NCBI RefSeq assembly: GCF_001625305.1
Contig: NW_017802935.1
Coordinates: forward strand, 2,657,031-2,721,030
Reading direction: 5' to 3'
Origin: Branchiostoma belcheri
Taxonomy: Eukaryota > Chordata > Leptocardii > Amphioxiformes > Branchiostomatidae
Length of the DNA stretch: 64,000 nt
Shown here: positions 24,060 through 36,205 of the stretch, in pieces
Position numbering within the stretch: the first letter of the stretch is position 1
How the letters are laid out: the number at the start of each line of letters is the position of its first letter
Notes under the pieces: generated by a model
Seen by the model: the letters and a program-made list of their open reading frames with translations, nothing else
Databases searched by the model: none
Told to the model about the DNA's origin: nothing
Made by a program: the position numbers and the translations under genes

Positions 24060-26350
24060 CTATACGGAAACTGAGTTTGGAGTCTTCACTTCCCCATCAT
24101 CAAACACACAGGCATGTTTGTCTGTCAGACCTGTGATCAGTCGAGACCAGAAGTACTTGTTGTTTTTAAACGTGAGTTCCTCCAGAGGAGACATGTAGTC
24201 AGGGAGATCCACTTCTGACGACATTTTGATCGGTATCAGTCGTTGTTCGTCTCCTCGCTTCGTGTCCATGAGAAATCCTGTTACAGCCGCTTTTAGATTC
24301 AGTTCTTCATACATCGTTTGGTCGGAACTCTCGCCAAAAACCAGAATGAGCTTTTTACAGTATTTCTTTTGGTAATCGAGGTTATCTAACTTGAAAGTGC
24401 CTGGTTCTGCGTCCCGTTCCAGTAACCACCCGGTCAGCGCCCATGTTCCTTCTAACGTTTTACAAAGTTTTTCCATCCAATTTGCGTATGTCTTGTCGCC
24501 CAGAATGCAGAAGTCTTTCAGGAACTGTCTGGCTGTGCAGCCTTCTTCACATTCCTTCTGCAAGTTGTCTGAAAATGGGTAGTATAAAATCTGTTACGTA
24601 TGCTGGTAGGTATGTTACATGTATATGAATTTCAGCTTGAAGAATTTAATCTCACCATGCATGTCAAGCATACCAACAGTACTGAATTGGTAAGACAGGC
24701 AAACGTCAGCAAAAAAATACGTCTGCATTCTATATTGTTGGGGACTTTATCTCTGCTTCACGTAGTAAATTCTAATCATATTTTGGCTTGATTGATTGAT
24801 TGAAGACATATCAAGTTCTGTTGCATTGTACAAGATTTAGTACACACGAAAGGCTATACTCTGCATTTTTCTGGTATTGTTTGAGCATGGAAGATTTTTC
24901 TACCTCCATGGTTTTAGATAGCTAGTAGATAGTCATACCTGTAAGAGGGGTTTGTAGTGTCATGGGTTCACTGATCCTTCCCTGTTGTCCACCAAAGATG
25001 CCTCTGACCTGGAAACTGAACTCTGTGTCCGGTTTGACGTTGTCGATGAAGGTTCTCCACCGTCCTTCATGGTCCTGTTGAATGGTCCTGTTTGTCCACA
25101 CCTTCCCGTCATACAACTCGCAGGACTTTGGTTGGCGGCCATGTTGGAAACGCCATTCCAGTGTGATAGTGCTGGTTGTTGGTACACATTCCAGGAAGGA
25201 GAATGTCGGTGTTGTCTTGACTAAATTGCAGAGAGCAGAGACATTCATGGTATTACTAATTACTTCATAAAAATTCACAAGTTTTTTTTTTATCAAAATG
25301 ATGATCTTTGAATCATGATTTTTTAAAAAATTCCCAAACAACCTGTTGTCTGGGCCCAGATTATATTTTCTTTTTCCTTTTCTTCAAGTAAGAAAGAGAG
25401 GGAAAAATAATGCAGTACATGTACTTACTGTCAGGAACAATTGGTGCACAGTCTAGCCCGCCATCCGGTACAGGTACAACGCGATCATTATCAGCATTTT
25501 GTGCGTACTCGTTGTTTGCTATTTGCTGTTCAATGTCATCGATATTCTGGTCACCTGGGAGTAATGGGTCATCGTACCGTGATCCTACAGGGCCTGTCTC
25601 AGGGTGGGGTGCCGGCAGAGGTTCTTCACGATCGCGACGTCTGTAGCAGTAAAATGCAGTAGCCACTATCACGGCAAGCACGAATACTGCACTTGGTATT
25701 ATAGCTGACATCAGTACTGTTTGAAGTGGCAGACCTGGAAATTGTTTACACACGAATTTGTCCACGTCAATGTCTGCGGTGTAGTTGCCGTGTAATTCTT
25801 CTGGGGTGTCACATTGTACAAGTTGTGAAGACAAGGAATAGTTCTTAGAGTCCATCTCTCTCTTCATCCATACCAAGTTACAGTCACAGTTCCATGGGTT
25901 GTCGAACAGGGACACGTAGTGCATCCGTGTGGCAGCCTTGCCGAACGTGCTTGGCGACAAAGTAGTCAACTCATTGTCGTAAAGCTGAACTTGTGACAAT
26001 TTCGGAAAGTCTTCAAATGTTCCTCGTATGGTCTTAATCTTGTTGCTGGAAACGTCCAAACCTTCAAGACGAGAAAGGGTCTTAAGACTTTCCAAGTCAA
26101 GAATCTCTATATCATTGTTGCGTATGTTCAGCTCCACGGTGTCCTCTGGTAGTCCTTCGGGTATAGTCTGCAGGTTGTACCCGATACAAGCTACGTCCTG
26201 TCCGCCCACATCGGGCGTACAGTCGCAGACTTCGGGACAGCGAACTGCAGTGGTCTTGACTACACCCATTGTTACTACCAGGGTGACCAGAAACACACAG
26301 AAACGAGCTGATGTCATCGACCTTCCGGACGCCATGTTGCTGGACGCCAT
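24060..26350 (-). CDS. LRR-TM-FN3-TIR receptor 2 (LRR-B2)
   Basis: Coding exons 26350-25429, 25220-24939 and 24568-24060 give 570 residues, with both introns in phase 1. The first ATG is at 26350; the frame is open a little further upstream but only from a TTG. Domains: signal sequence, LRRNT (CPEVCDCTPDVGGQDVAC), LRRs, LRRCT (DNPWNCDCNLVWMKREM), TM (~228-252, IIPSAVFVLAVIVATAFYCY), an acidic cytoplasmic linker, an FN3-like domain encoded by exon 2 (STITLEWRFQHG ... TEFSFQVRGIFGGQQGRISE), and a TIR domain in exon 3 with box 1-like FLKDFCILGDKTYANWMEKL, box 2 LLERDAEPGT and box 3 YFWSRL. By analogy with Toll-type receptors it should signal through TIR adaptors. It is the intact counterpart of LRR-B1. 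Confidence 0.92.
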
Positions 26351-26941
26351 TTTGTTTTCCAAACCCGGGAGAAATTTTCAAGTAGTACGCGTTTTCTTCA
26401 CACAATGTTCGCTGAGTTGAAGTGTTCACAATTGCCTTAATTGTGTTACAAAGCCAGGCTTCTGTGTAGGTAGACTGGGAAAACCCGCTGTCTTGAGTTT
26501 CTAAAGATAGAAACCAAAATGGACAACAATGAGTCATCGCCATTAGCGACGTTAAGTGCAAAATGTGACTTCCTCTTTTTATGTAACGTTACACCACTTA
26601 ATTGTTTTGGTCATACTATAGAATATATTGATCACTTTAAGATACGTCAAACGACTTGCAAAATGTACAATGACTTGCAGCATCTATTGAAGGGAATAAT
26701 ACTACTCTTTATCAAACGATATCTATTTGATAAGTACTAATAATGGAGTACGACCAAAATGGCCGACCTGACCAACGTTACAAAATAAACTGTATATCCA
26801 TATTATAGACGATTCAACGTTCCTTGTCCAAGCATACTTTAATTTGTGTACATTTACTGTCAAACGTCGACTTCTGTTAGCTAGATGTTAACTAATGTTT
26901 TCCACAACCGATTACAATGTTATTTTCAGTAAACTACATAC

Positions 26942-27358
26942 CTGTTGTTTAGATCTGCCTTTGCCAGTCCTGGTGTACGTGTTGACAGACTGCCTCTAAG
27001 ACTCACAAGGGTACCATATCAGACGTGTGTACTTGCTACAGTCCTTCACCAACTATTCAACTTGTAGCGCGAGCAATCTTAAGAAGCTGTGCATTTAAGG
27101 CTCCCTTCTGGTTTCTATCTGCCGTCTCACTGTTATCACATGACACTTTGATGGTGGAAATCAGTGACCCTGGATTTATCCATGTTTGCTGTGGTGGGTT
27201 AAATGTGGTATTTTGTGTTTCAATTTCTACATAAAAAAGTATATGAAAATAGTTACTGCTTTTGATAACAATTTTTAAGTATGCATTTGTTGTATTTGCA
27301 TCGTATTTGTGCCTTAACTGATTGACACACATCATCTCAACCTACCTGTTGACATCAT
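26942..27358 (-). other. Candidate 5' non-coding exons of LRR-B2 with a 60-codon uORF
   Basis: On the minus strand a segment ending ATGATGTCAACAG before GTAGGT (27346) can splice to 27226-26942 (acceptor TTTTTATGTAG, donor GTATGT). Together they encode a 60-residue ORF (MMSTEIETQNTTFNPPQQ...) that crosses the junction and stops within the second exon. The second donor could splice to the LRR-B2 first coding exon (acceptor near 26412). I see no domain. It could equally be a separate small gene or chance. Confidence 0.3.
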
Positions 27359-27632
27359 GGTTTCTTCCAGAAGATCTATTGTCAGGTGTGTGCAGTATTG
27401 TGTACACAGAGTACAGTTGACTGCACATGAATAACAGGCTGTTAGTGCGGGGAAAGTGATACTTATCAGTGGTGTACTGGCTGAAGGAGAGGGGTGGGGG
27501 TGTATACAAACTGGTACTATATACAGAACGTAGTACTACATGATTGCCGTAATTGCATGGATAGTCCTCAATATAAAAGCCCAATTCAATAATTCACACA
27601 CTCGTTTTTAAACCTATTTTACAGTAAAGCAG

Positions 27633-27642
27633 TTTATTTATT
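27633..27642 (-). terminator. Poly(A) signal for TNF-like ligand 1
   Basis: Overlapping AATAAATAAA on the minus strand about 410 bp past the stop codon at 28050. Confidence 0.55.
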
Positions 27643-28049
27643 GAATTTCTTTTCTTAAGGGAAGCAATATATTCATGAAGATACATTTTGTCAAATACAA
27701 CAATACAACACATATTGATACATGACAGAATAGACGGCATGTGATCTAGACAATTTTAAGTTCAATGGTCTGTTTACGACAATATATAAACAATATTCTA
27801 TTATAATGATGCAATACATTTCAGATATATTTTCTCGGTTGCTGTAATTTTCAGTAAGTAATGATAATAAACATATTGGCCACCTGGTAGTACCGTAGAG
27901 CTGATAAGAATATGATATTTCTGATATTATATCATACGAAGAAATGCCGCGGCAATGTATCTAACTCATATCGTCATCACAACAAACTAGAAGTAGTGAT
28001 TCTTTGCATGTTAGTGTGCACTTTTGTTCATGTCACTAGAAGACTATTC

Positions 28050-30596
28050 CTAGTTAGCTTCAACGTCAGCAGACAACTTGACCGCGCCCCAAAACGTCGT
28101 GTCCTCGTCTGTTATGATATCGCATTTTTTACACTGCACGTAGACGACTAGCCTGTCTCCCGCCTCCAAGTCCAGCACTCCGGCGGTGTATCACGTGTGC
28201 CTTGGGGGACTGCCGATCATCGTTGATACGCAGGTCAACTGTGGGTCCTCAAACTTGTTGATGGAATATGTGACCTGGTCATTCTTCTCTGCTTTGTCGA
28301 AGTCAATCTGTAAAACACATTCAGTTGTAAATTATCAGCCCCTACTACAGGTTAATATGTCATCATAGACTACCTTAGAAATTAAAAAAAGTCGTAGAAA
28401 GTGGTATACATACCTGTGCGTAGACAAAGTACTTTCCCGACTCTTTTATCTCTAGCTGTCCATCCTTAAGACCAAACCTTCCTTCTGGAATGTCCCGCCA
28501 ATGTTTAAACGGACCTAAGGTCAAAAAGAATGTGCCTGTCTTAGAAGAGTACGTCTTTAGGCCATAAGTTTGTATTCATCTATTTTTATCACCTCATCAT
28601 TTTACTAAAAATTCAAGTATTAAACAAAGGGTTCCACTTACCGGTCGACACTTCTACTGCGCCAGCTGATCCTGTCGTATCTTTCATGAATTCAAATAGG
28701 GGAAAAAGTACGTTAGTTGCAAAAGTGTGACGTAAATATAACATTTCAGTGTCACAATGAGTTATATACGTAATGGAGGGAAGTAGGGGAAAGGACACAA
28801 GGTATGTAGCGTTAACTGACCTGTCTTGGCTGGAATGTGCACTGACAACAAGGATACCTAAAAAAACAATGTGCTTGTTTTAGTATGGTATTTTTTGAAA
28901 GCTACATTATGAAAAGTGGGTAAATCATACTTTGAACTTCATGTGAGCTAAAGAAGATGAAATTGCACTATTACCATTCCCGAATTCTTCCCATGGCGTA
29001 TCCTTCTCATCTTTTGCCATATGTCTACAGTAAAGAAAAATGTTAAAAGTGTTTAGCAGCAAAGTATCAATAATTGTTAAATTAGCAGAGATAGTATCAT
29101 GTCATCCACCTACACTATACTAAATGTCTACACTTTGCTAGAAAAATTACCTCTATATGGTGGATTATATATACTCACTGTGTTGGCAATACTTCCCATA
29201 CCAGCCTTTAGTGCAAACGCAGGTGTACCCATCCCTCCTAGTATGACAGGTGGCGTTGTTTTGGCACAGATGTGTCTCACACTGATCCATACCTGCATGT
29301 CAAGCATTAGATTGTAAACGAGAAAGCAAATGCATAATATTTACCTTCGCATATGGTGTGCTCTGTTAATTGGTACTCAAACTCATTCACATATATAGTG
29401 ACAGGACTCTAAATCCCTCCTGCTGTAAAATTGCAACATGTAACCCAACACCAGTTACCATGGTAACAGACGTTCAGGTCCAGGTCATTGAACAGGTCAG
29501 TGATTGGAACGGAAGAAGAAGAAACAGAACAAAAACAACATTTCCTTCGGTAAACATAACTAGCATGAGTGCATTTTGATTGAACATGAAATATCTCTGA
29601 ATGTAACGTCTTCTAAGGGTGGTCGTCTGTTCATGTCTACAGACACGAATTTTAAGTCTGTAGACTTAAAAGTCTGTAGACATCAAGTTCAAGACTTACC
29701 GCAGTTTTCTTCATCCGATCCGTCTCCACAGTCGTCTTCCTTGTCGCACACAAAAGCAGAGTTGACGCAGTTTTTATTCCTGCACTGCAGCTCGTATGAC
29801 TCACAACCACCTGTAATATAGATTGTAAATACTGTAGACCGTACAAGACGTTATCGCTTTCGCTTTTGAAAGGGGTTTCTCTCACTAGCACGGATTGATA
29901 CAAGGAAAGATGGATGAACGATAAAAGATAGGATGCTCTGCCGATCAACTTTATAATATATGAGATACATCATATGAGATACATTTGATATAAAAGAGAT
30001 AGTTACCAGGCGTCTTTTCCTTGAAATCACTTCGGCGAGCCCGTCCCATGAAATGCTGAGTCTGTGAATGGAATCAACATAACATATTGTCAATGCCAAA
30101 ACATCATTACAACAGCTATATCTATACATCCATATGCTGAATGTATAAGGTAAATGTACTGCGTATATGCTACAGAGTGCAAGTCACAAGTCGAAGATCT
30201 AGAAATCTTAAGATCTTACACTTTACCATACAATGTGGAATAGAACTTTCTATTACGTCACCTCTCAAATGGCACAGCCTTTCTCTTATGTCTTCTCTGT
30301 GGTACAACCAATATGTCATTCTAAAACGTCACCTGGTTCTTGGCGGAGTCTTGCAAATCCTTGTATCCTTGCCCCTCGGCACCCCTGCCTTCTCCTGACT
30401 CGACTCTGTGTGACAGGTCTGCAATGGCCGCGGTCAGTTGAACGTAAACAAGAACGATCGCCACAAGCAGACAAACTAACAGGAAAACAAGTCCAGCCAA
30501 GAAGATCTGCAGAGCTTTCTTATCCACAGACAGCTTCTCGTGTCCACACTCTACATTACCGTTGTGTTTAGCCATATTGTTGTCTATTGTTGTCAT
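28050..30596 (-). CDS. Ectodysplasin-like TNF ligand 1: TM-LDLa-EGF-TNF, with an in-frame TGA
   Basis: Exons 30596-30333, 30061-30007, 29810-29700, 29292-29179, 29024-28975, 28857-28821, 28680-28642, 28514-28414 and 28307-28050 give 343 codons in frame. It is a type II membrane protein: cytoplasmic N terminus, TM (~30-52, [20 protein letters not shown]), stalk, LDL-receptor class A module (~107-143, ending [11 protein letters not shown]), one EGF (~144-181), a basic linker with RRIRH (possible furin-type site), and a TNF homology domain (~199-342). The domain resembles ectodysplasin: [31 protein letters not shown]...[18 protein letters not shown]. Codon 296 (28193-28191) is TGA where the paralogues have the conserved cysteine of TCYTAGV. 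46 further codons follow intact. This means a nonsense allele, a sequencing error or, much less likely, selenocysteine. A second in-frame ATG at 30575 aligns with the start of ligand 2. Confidence 0.88.
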
Positions 30597-30630
30597 GCAA
30601 GATAACAGTTAAACCACCGTGTGGGCTGTA

Positions 30631-30640
30631 GGCTTATAAA
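30631..30640 (-). promoter_or_regulatory. TATA-like element upstream of TNF-like ligand 1
   Basis: TTTATAAGCC on the minus strand about 40 bp upstream of the ATG at 30596. Confidence 0.4.
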
Positions 30641-30689
30641 CAGCACTGTACTGCACTGAGCTGAGCTGAAACTGCACGGTGCTGTAGTA

Positions 30690-30850
30690 CTTAGAACGAA
30701 AGGTGATGTACGGGTCACAGCAGGTTTGCCTTAGGCAACCGCCAGTGGTTTGTCTCCTTTGTTAGAAAGCGTTACCACAGAATTATCCCTGTCACAGGTA
30801 TCAAGTTGTTCTGTCAGGTGAGACACTATTGTGTACACAAAACACGTCTG
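30690..30850 (-). promoter_or_regulatory. Upstream block shared with TNF-like ligand 2
   Basis: AGAACGAAAGGT at 30693-30704 is identical to 36206-36217 upstream of ligand 2. Further out, TCAGGTGA followed by TGTACACAAAACACG (about 30815-30846) matches 36307-36338. Similarity extends through the GGCAACC region between them. Conserved order and distance from the ATG suggest paralogous promoters. Confidence 0.45.
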
Positions 30851-31102
30851 ACCACAAGATGGTAGATTAAGCCTGCCATGATCAGGGCCATTAGTAAGTG
30901 GCGTCCATGATTCTTTCTTAAGCTGTTATTATTTGGTAGCCCAAGTTGGTAGAGGGAGCATTGGAGCGCCGGTAAGTTAACTAAGATGGCAAAGGCTGGT
31001 TGTTTGAGCAACGAGGAAGCATTGTAGTAAAATTCTTATGTGATAAATAAGTGAAGGATACACATGTACGTTGAGGAAAGGCAACGTTAAAGGAAAGGGT
31101 CC

Positions 31103-31108
31103 TTTATT
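31103..31108 (-). terminator. Poly(A) signal AATAAA for TNF-like ligand 2
   Basis: AATAAA on the minus strand about 235 bp past the stop at 31343. Confidence 0.5.
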
Positions 31109-31342
31109 ATTTTCACAAACTACAAATTGTACGCACACTTTTTTACATTATTAGTGCTGTCTCATTTGCCAGGGAATGATAAAAGGGTAAACATGTCCTC
31201 TAATATACATCAAATGTGTCATGACCATATACAGAAATGCGTTATGTGAGATATATTTTCAAAGTAATCTCAAACTCTCTCTCTCTCTCTTTCCTTCTGT
31301 CTCAAAAGACTATGACTAGCTGTGCAAAACAAATGATTCTAG

Positions 31343-34300
31343 TTAGGTAGACAGTTTAATCGCGCCCCAAAACGTTGTATCATAATATGTAAAGACCCAA
31401 CATGTTGCATGGCACTGTATGGATAGGACTAGCCTGTCTCCCTTCTCTAAATCCAACACCCCGGCGGTGTAACAGGTGTGTCTGGGTTTCCTGCCGAACA
31501 TCGGTGATACACAGGTCAACTTTGCTTCCTTAAACTTGTTGATTGAATATGTGACAGGGGAATCATCATCTTGTAAGGCGAAGTCAATCTGTAAAAGATC
31601 AGACTTGTCAGTTCCCTATATATCGTTCATATTTAGAATCAAGGTTAGATAGAGAGGTTAGATATTGCTAGCTCTAGAAAGGATTTACACAAATACATTG
31701 GACATACTACTGAGGGAGGGATAAACGCGTATTTTGTCAGGTGCATCTGTAGAATTATTTTCATAGATACCTGGCTGTAAATGAAGTACTTTCCGGACTC
31801 TTTTATTTCCAACTGCCCTTCCCGAAGCCCCAACCTTCTATCAGTTAAGTCCTGCCATTGGGTAAATATGCCTAAGGTTCAAATAAAAGAACATGTTAGA
31901 GTATATCTCACTCGCGTCTGATGTCTGGAGTGTAAGTAGATTAGATTTGACACAATGCAATGCTGAGCCAGGACCTAATTTGCACAACGAATGGGGACAT
32001 TGAGCTCATGTACAGTACTACACAGCCTTCTGTGTCAGGATACTTTATACTTGGCGTCATTTCGATGAACGTTGTTACGTATGCAAATACGAACATTGAC
32101 TTCTTATGATAATTATTGAAAAAAAACTAGATAATTTGGCAAAGGTGTGAGGTTGTGGGATTTTAGTTTAGATACCGATTGTTGGTCGACCATTTTGAGA
32201 AATTGAAAAATCACAGATTCTTACGTTTTGAACTTTTATATTCAAATCGGAATGCGATTCGAACGGCGTTACCTACCAGTCACATTTATTGCGCCTTCTT
32301 TTTCTTTTGTTTTTGCTGGTGAACCTTTAAAACAGAAAAAAGCAACTTCAGTTAGAATATAAGAAAGAAACCAATTCTGCAATATGATTAAAGCCACCAT
32401 GTACAGCTAAGGTACCTGCATGATCATATTGGTAACTCACCTGTCCTTGCTGGAATATGCACCGACAGCAATGATAGCTAAAATTAGACAAAAATCATAA
32501 GTAACCAAAAACAAGGCAAAACAAAATACTATGTATCTGCACTACTGTTATGATTCATCTTTAAACAGTATTAAACTGACATAATAAAAGAGACATTAAT
32601 AAAATCACACTGTAATATAAAGAATGGGTGTTAGATTAAATTTAATGTAAAAGGCCTAGCTACCTGCTGCTGTGGACTACCGAACTTCTTCCTGTGGCGG
32701 ACCCTTCGTTGTTCTTGCAGAATTTTTTTTCCAAAATAAAAACAAAAGAAACTGTTTAGCTTATAGGGATGCTAGTGTTAAAAATGCAGATAATATAGAT
32801 GATAATTTTGCAAAAAGCAATAAAACTACCTCATGATGCTGCTGTTACAATACCTTTTTTAAAATCTTTTAAACAGAGCCTGGAATGACATTCTTGACAG
32901 TACTCCCCTTCCCAGCCTCCAGTACAGATACAGGTGTAACCATCTTCATTGGCGTGGCAGGTGGCGTTGTGTTGACACTGGTGTTCGTCACAGTGGTCTA
33001 TTTAAAAAAGACAGCCATAAGAGAGAGATTCTACACAAAAATTACAATGAAACATAATATTATATTTTCGCTTTTACTTGCTTAGACTTCAACTGTTTTG
33101 GTCATTCTTGTAAAAGCGAAAAGAACTTGGGATATGTTTATTGAAATTTACTACAACTCAGAATGCTAGTAGTTTGTCAAAACACCTTTTCGTATTTTTA
33201 CCCATTTCTATTACTATTACTAGTAGTCTGACTAGATATCAATGTGTTCCCATCACAATGCTCATAGTACACCACCAAAGGCTGAGACCACATTTACTCA
33301 CGCTTGTGGCAATACTCTCCATACCAGCCCTGGGTGCAAATACAGGTGTAGTCATCTTTATTCGTCCGGCAGGTGGCGTTGTTCTGGCACAGGTGTGTTG
33401 CGCAGTGATCTATCATAAATTGGAATATACGAATTGAACCTTCAGTAGTGANNNNNNNNNNNNNNNNNNNNNNNNNNNNNNNNNNNNNNNNNNNNNNNNN
33501 NNNNNNNNNNNNNNNNNNNNNNNNNNNNNNNNNNNNNNNNNNNNNNNNNNNNNNNNNNNNNNNNNNNNNNNNNNNNNTGGCCTACAATTTAGCCTCAAGG
33601 ACATGTGTATGAAATTAATGAGACTAGTCTACTACTTACCCTGAGATGACATTTACTCACTCTTTTCTTGACAATATTTTCCACGCCAACCTTTAGGGCA
33701 AATACAGGTGTAACCATGTTCTTCCGGTTGGCATGCGGCGTTGTTCTGGCACCGGTGTCCTTCACAGTGGTCTATTTAAAATACAGCCAAAAGAAGAAAC
33801 TTCAACAGCTTCACCGCCCTAAAACACCCTTTTACTTGCTTGGAATTCAACTGTATTAGGCTCTCTGGTAAAGGTGAAAAGATGAAAAGTTGGGATATCT
33901 ATTTACATTTATTATAACTCGGATAGTCGAAACGATTAGTCGAAACATTTATGTTTACCTTTTCATATTTGGGTTTATATGCAATATTGCAAAAAAATAC
34001 ATAACATTTACTCACGCTTGTGGCAATACTTTCCGGTCCAGCCTTTAGTGCAGATACAGGTGAAACCATCTTCATTCGGTCGGCAGGTGGCGTTGTTCTG
34101 GCACCGGCGTGTTTCACAACCGTCTGTTATAATTGGCATATATATATATATATATAAGAAAGGGAGAAGAGAAGAATGTGAAAATATATATTCAATAGCT
34201 ATGGTCGTGGTGAAAATCTGTCAAAGTTCTTCTCCCTGTCTAAGCCAACATTTTCAAATAGACAGCTGTGTAAATAATATTATATGCATTAGACACCTAG

Positions 34301-36142
34301 AAAGTAAAGGGAAAAGGATAATCATGCTGGAGTGTACATGTGTATATATCACGATGAACCTGTGATCCAGAGCGCAAAACGTACAATTTTTGGCTAAAGA
34401 CCTTATTACCTTACTTTACTTTACTTTATAATTTCAAAAGCCTCAAAAGCTTTTCTGGATATAAACCACTAGGAGTATTTGCTCACTCTACCTCCACACT
34501 AAATTTCAGATCATTTGCCAAAAAAAAGAAGAAATCGAATCCTTTTGACTGAATGGCAGGAGAAGGAGAAGAGACACCAGAGTCAAAGAAAAATATCATA
34601 TTTCATCTATACCATGGTATGAAATTAAGTATAAAAGTGTTTTCTATCCACCTGCACAAACGACTCCCACGTCCTGGTCATGCTCACAGAGCAACGCCCA
34701 TGGATGCCGTCTACACATTTCCAGGCTAGCCTCGGTCCCTTTACAGTAGAAAGTCCAGATCTTCCGTAGTCCGTCTCCGAAGAAGCTGTCCTCCGTACCG
34801 TTAACTGCTCCTGTGTACCCCAGGTGTCTGCACGCGACATCAGCATCATTTATGTCCCACTTATTGTTACAGACGCTCCCCCATTTTCCTGACTCCCCCC
34901 GAACCTCCAGCCGCCCTTCGTTACGTGTCTTTCCGCCAACAAGTCTGACATTCAGATCTGCAAGTGAAGCAAGACATGGTCACAGAGTGTCACTGAAAAT
35001 CGAGATGTCGCAACTTGTTCAATGCACAGATTATAGTCAATACGATTCTTGTGAATCTGACATGAATAACTAGGCTTGAAAAAAAATTATGTCGTGAAAG
35101 ATCTGTACATGGATAGCAATCTATGAGACTCGATTCTGAATTAAACTAATCAGAACTAATCTGTTAGAAAGTGAACAGTTTTATTCGGGGCGTTGATGAC
35201 AAGAAGAAATCTGGTCGTCAAGAAGTACTTACAGCAATTTGAATTCAGCGGAAGTTCGTCCGAGCCGTCGGGGCAGTCTTCATCGCCGTTGCACACGATA
35301 TACAAGGAAACGCAGTGGCCATCAAGGCACTGCCACTGGTACTCGTCCTGACCACATGTCGATCGTGCTTGAAATCAGGCAAAAATACAGTTAATCCTCA
35401 CATGATGAGTCAACCTATTCCGCAGCCTATGTCTATGCAATGAATACTAGGCATAAAGTGAGATACGGCTAAATGTAGGCTCCAAAACGTTTTAAAACTT
35501 ACCATCCCTCTTTCTCACTATTCCTCTTTGATGGGACTGTCTTGGGAAATGAGTCTGTGACTAAAAAGTGACCAAAAATGTTGTTAGAAATATAAATCGT
35601 GGCAAGTACGCAGTTCATATCTGACAGATAAATGTGATACACCTACAAAGTTTATGCACCGTCATAAACCTGAATAACGACAAAATTTCGAGGAAATTTT
35701 GAGGTCAATAAGCCCCACGTTTCCATACCTCAAAGGTTTTGTTGCATTGCCTAACGAGGAGCTTTTCAATGGAACTGAGATGGCCTGTATCTATTGACAG
35801 TCTAACCTGATTCCTGGCGCTGTCTCGTATGTTGCCTTGACCGGTCTCGACATCCGTGAGTTTAGCGGTTTGCCGGTTAAGATCGACAGTGGATCGGTGG
35901 GAATCCTGTCTCCCCTCGACGTCCCCGAGTCTGTGTGACAGGTCTGCAATGGCCGCCCTCTGGTCTGCAATGGTCGCCGTCTGGTCTGCAATGGCCGCCG
36001 TCAAGTGAACGTAAACAAGCACGTTCATAAGGAGGGAACACACAAACAGGCAGACAGTACCAGCCAGAACTAGCTGTAGGCATCTTCTGTCGTCATGTCG
36101 CGTTTCGTCCCCGTAATTCACGTCTTCCCTGTATTTACCCAT
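31343..36142 (-). CDS. Ectodysplasin-like TNF ligand 2: TM-LDLa-SRCR-EGFx4-TNF
   Basis: Exons 36142-35807, 35554-35503, 35368-35234, 34957-34652, 34123-34016, 33771-33661, 33409-33302, 32997-32854, 32713-32664, 32477-32441, 32315-32277, 31871-31771 and 31588-31343 give 590 residues. An unsequenced gap (33452-33577) lies between the second and third EGF exons. Layout: type II TM (~22-46), heptad-repeat stalk (AAIADQ units), LDLa (~130-174, [13 protein letters not shown]), SRCR (~175-276, six cysteines, group A), EGFs of the CQNNATC type, linker with RRVRHRKK (possible furin cleavage), and the TNF domain (~451-590): [58 protein letters not shown]. All stalk exons are phase 1-1, allowing shuffling. 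It is probably a trimeric ligand, membrane-bound or shed. Confidence 0.9.
33452..33577. other. Assembly gap inside the EGF exon array of ligand 2
   Basis: 126 Ns. The neighbouring EGF exons (33771-33661 and 33409-33302) are phase-compatible without it. An extra EGF exon of about 110 bp, or a collapsed repeat, could still be hidden. Confidence 0.95.
34124..34651. other. Intron of ligand 2 between SRCR and EGF exons
   Basis: Contains a short TA simple repeat near 34138-34156. No additional EGF-like exon is seen. Confidence 0.5.
35941..36003 (-). repeat. 21-bp tandem repeat coding heptads in ligand 2
   Basis: Three tandem copies of a 21-bp unit related to GGTCTGCAATGGCCGCC. On the coding strand they give repeated A-(A/T)-I-A-D-Q/L heptads just after the membrane helix. 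Ligand 1 has a single unit ([11 protein letters not shown]). Confidence 0.85.
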
Positions 36143-36205
36143 GTTGATGTTTTAGCCGTTTTGTTGGATCAAAAAGGCCCCGCAACTGCACCGAGTTGCA
36201 AACAT

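Noticed and set aside
24391-24582. Plus-strand ORFs across the TIR and FN3 exons
   Set aside because: Antisense shadows of the LRR-B2 exons.
28191-28193. Calling ligand 1 a selenoprotein
   Set aside because: Only the Cys-to-TGA position hints at it; no SECIS was identified by eye, and nonsense mutation or sequencing error is simpler.
33630-33660. ACTTAC just left of an EGF exon, suggesting another short exon next to the gap
   Set aside because: It lies within 20 bp of the real donor at 33660 and has no acceptor or EGF similarity.
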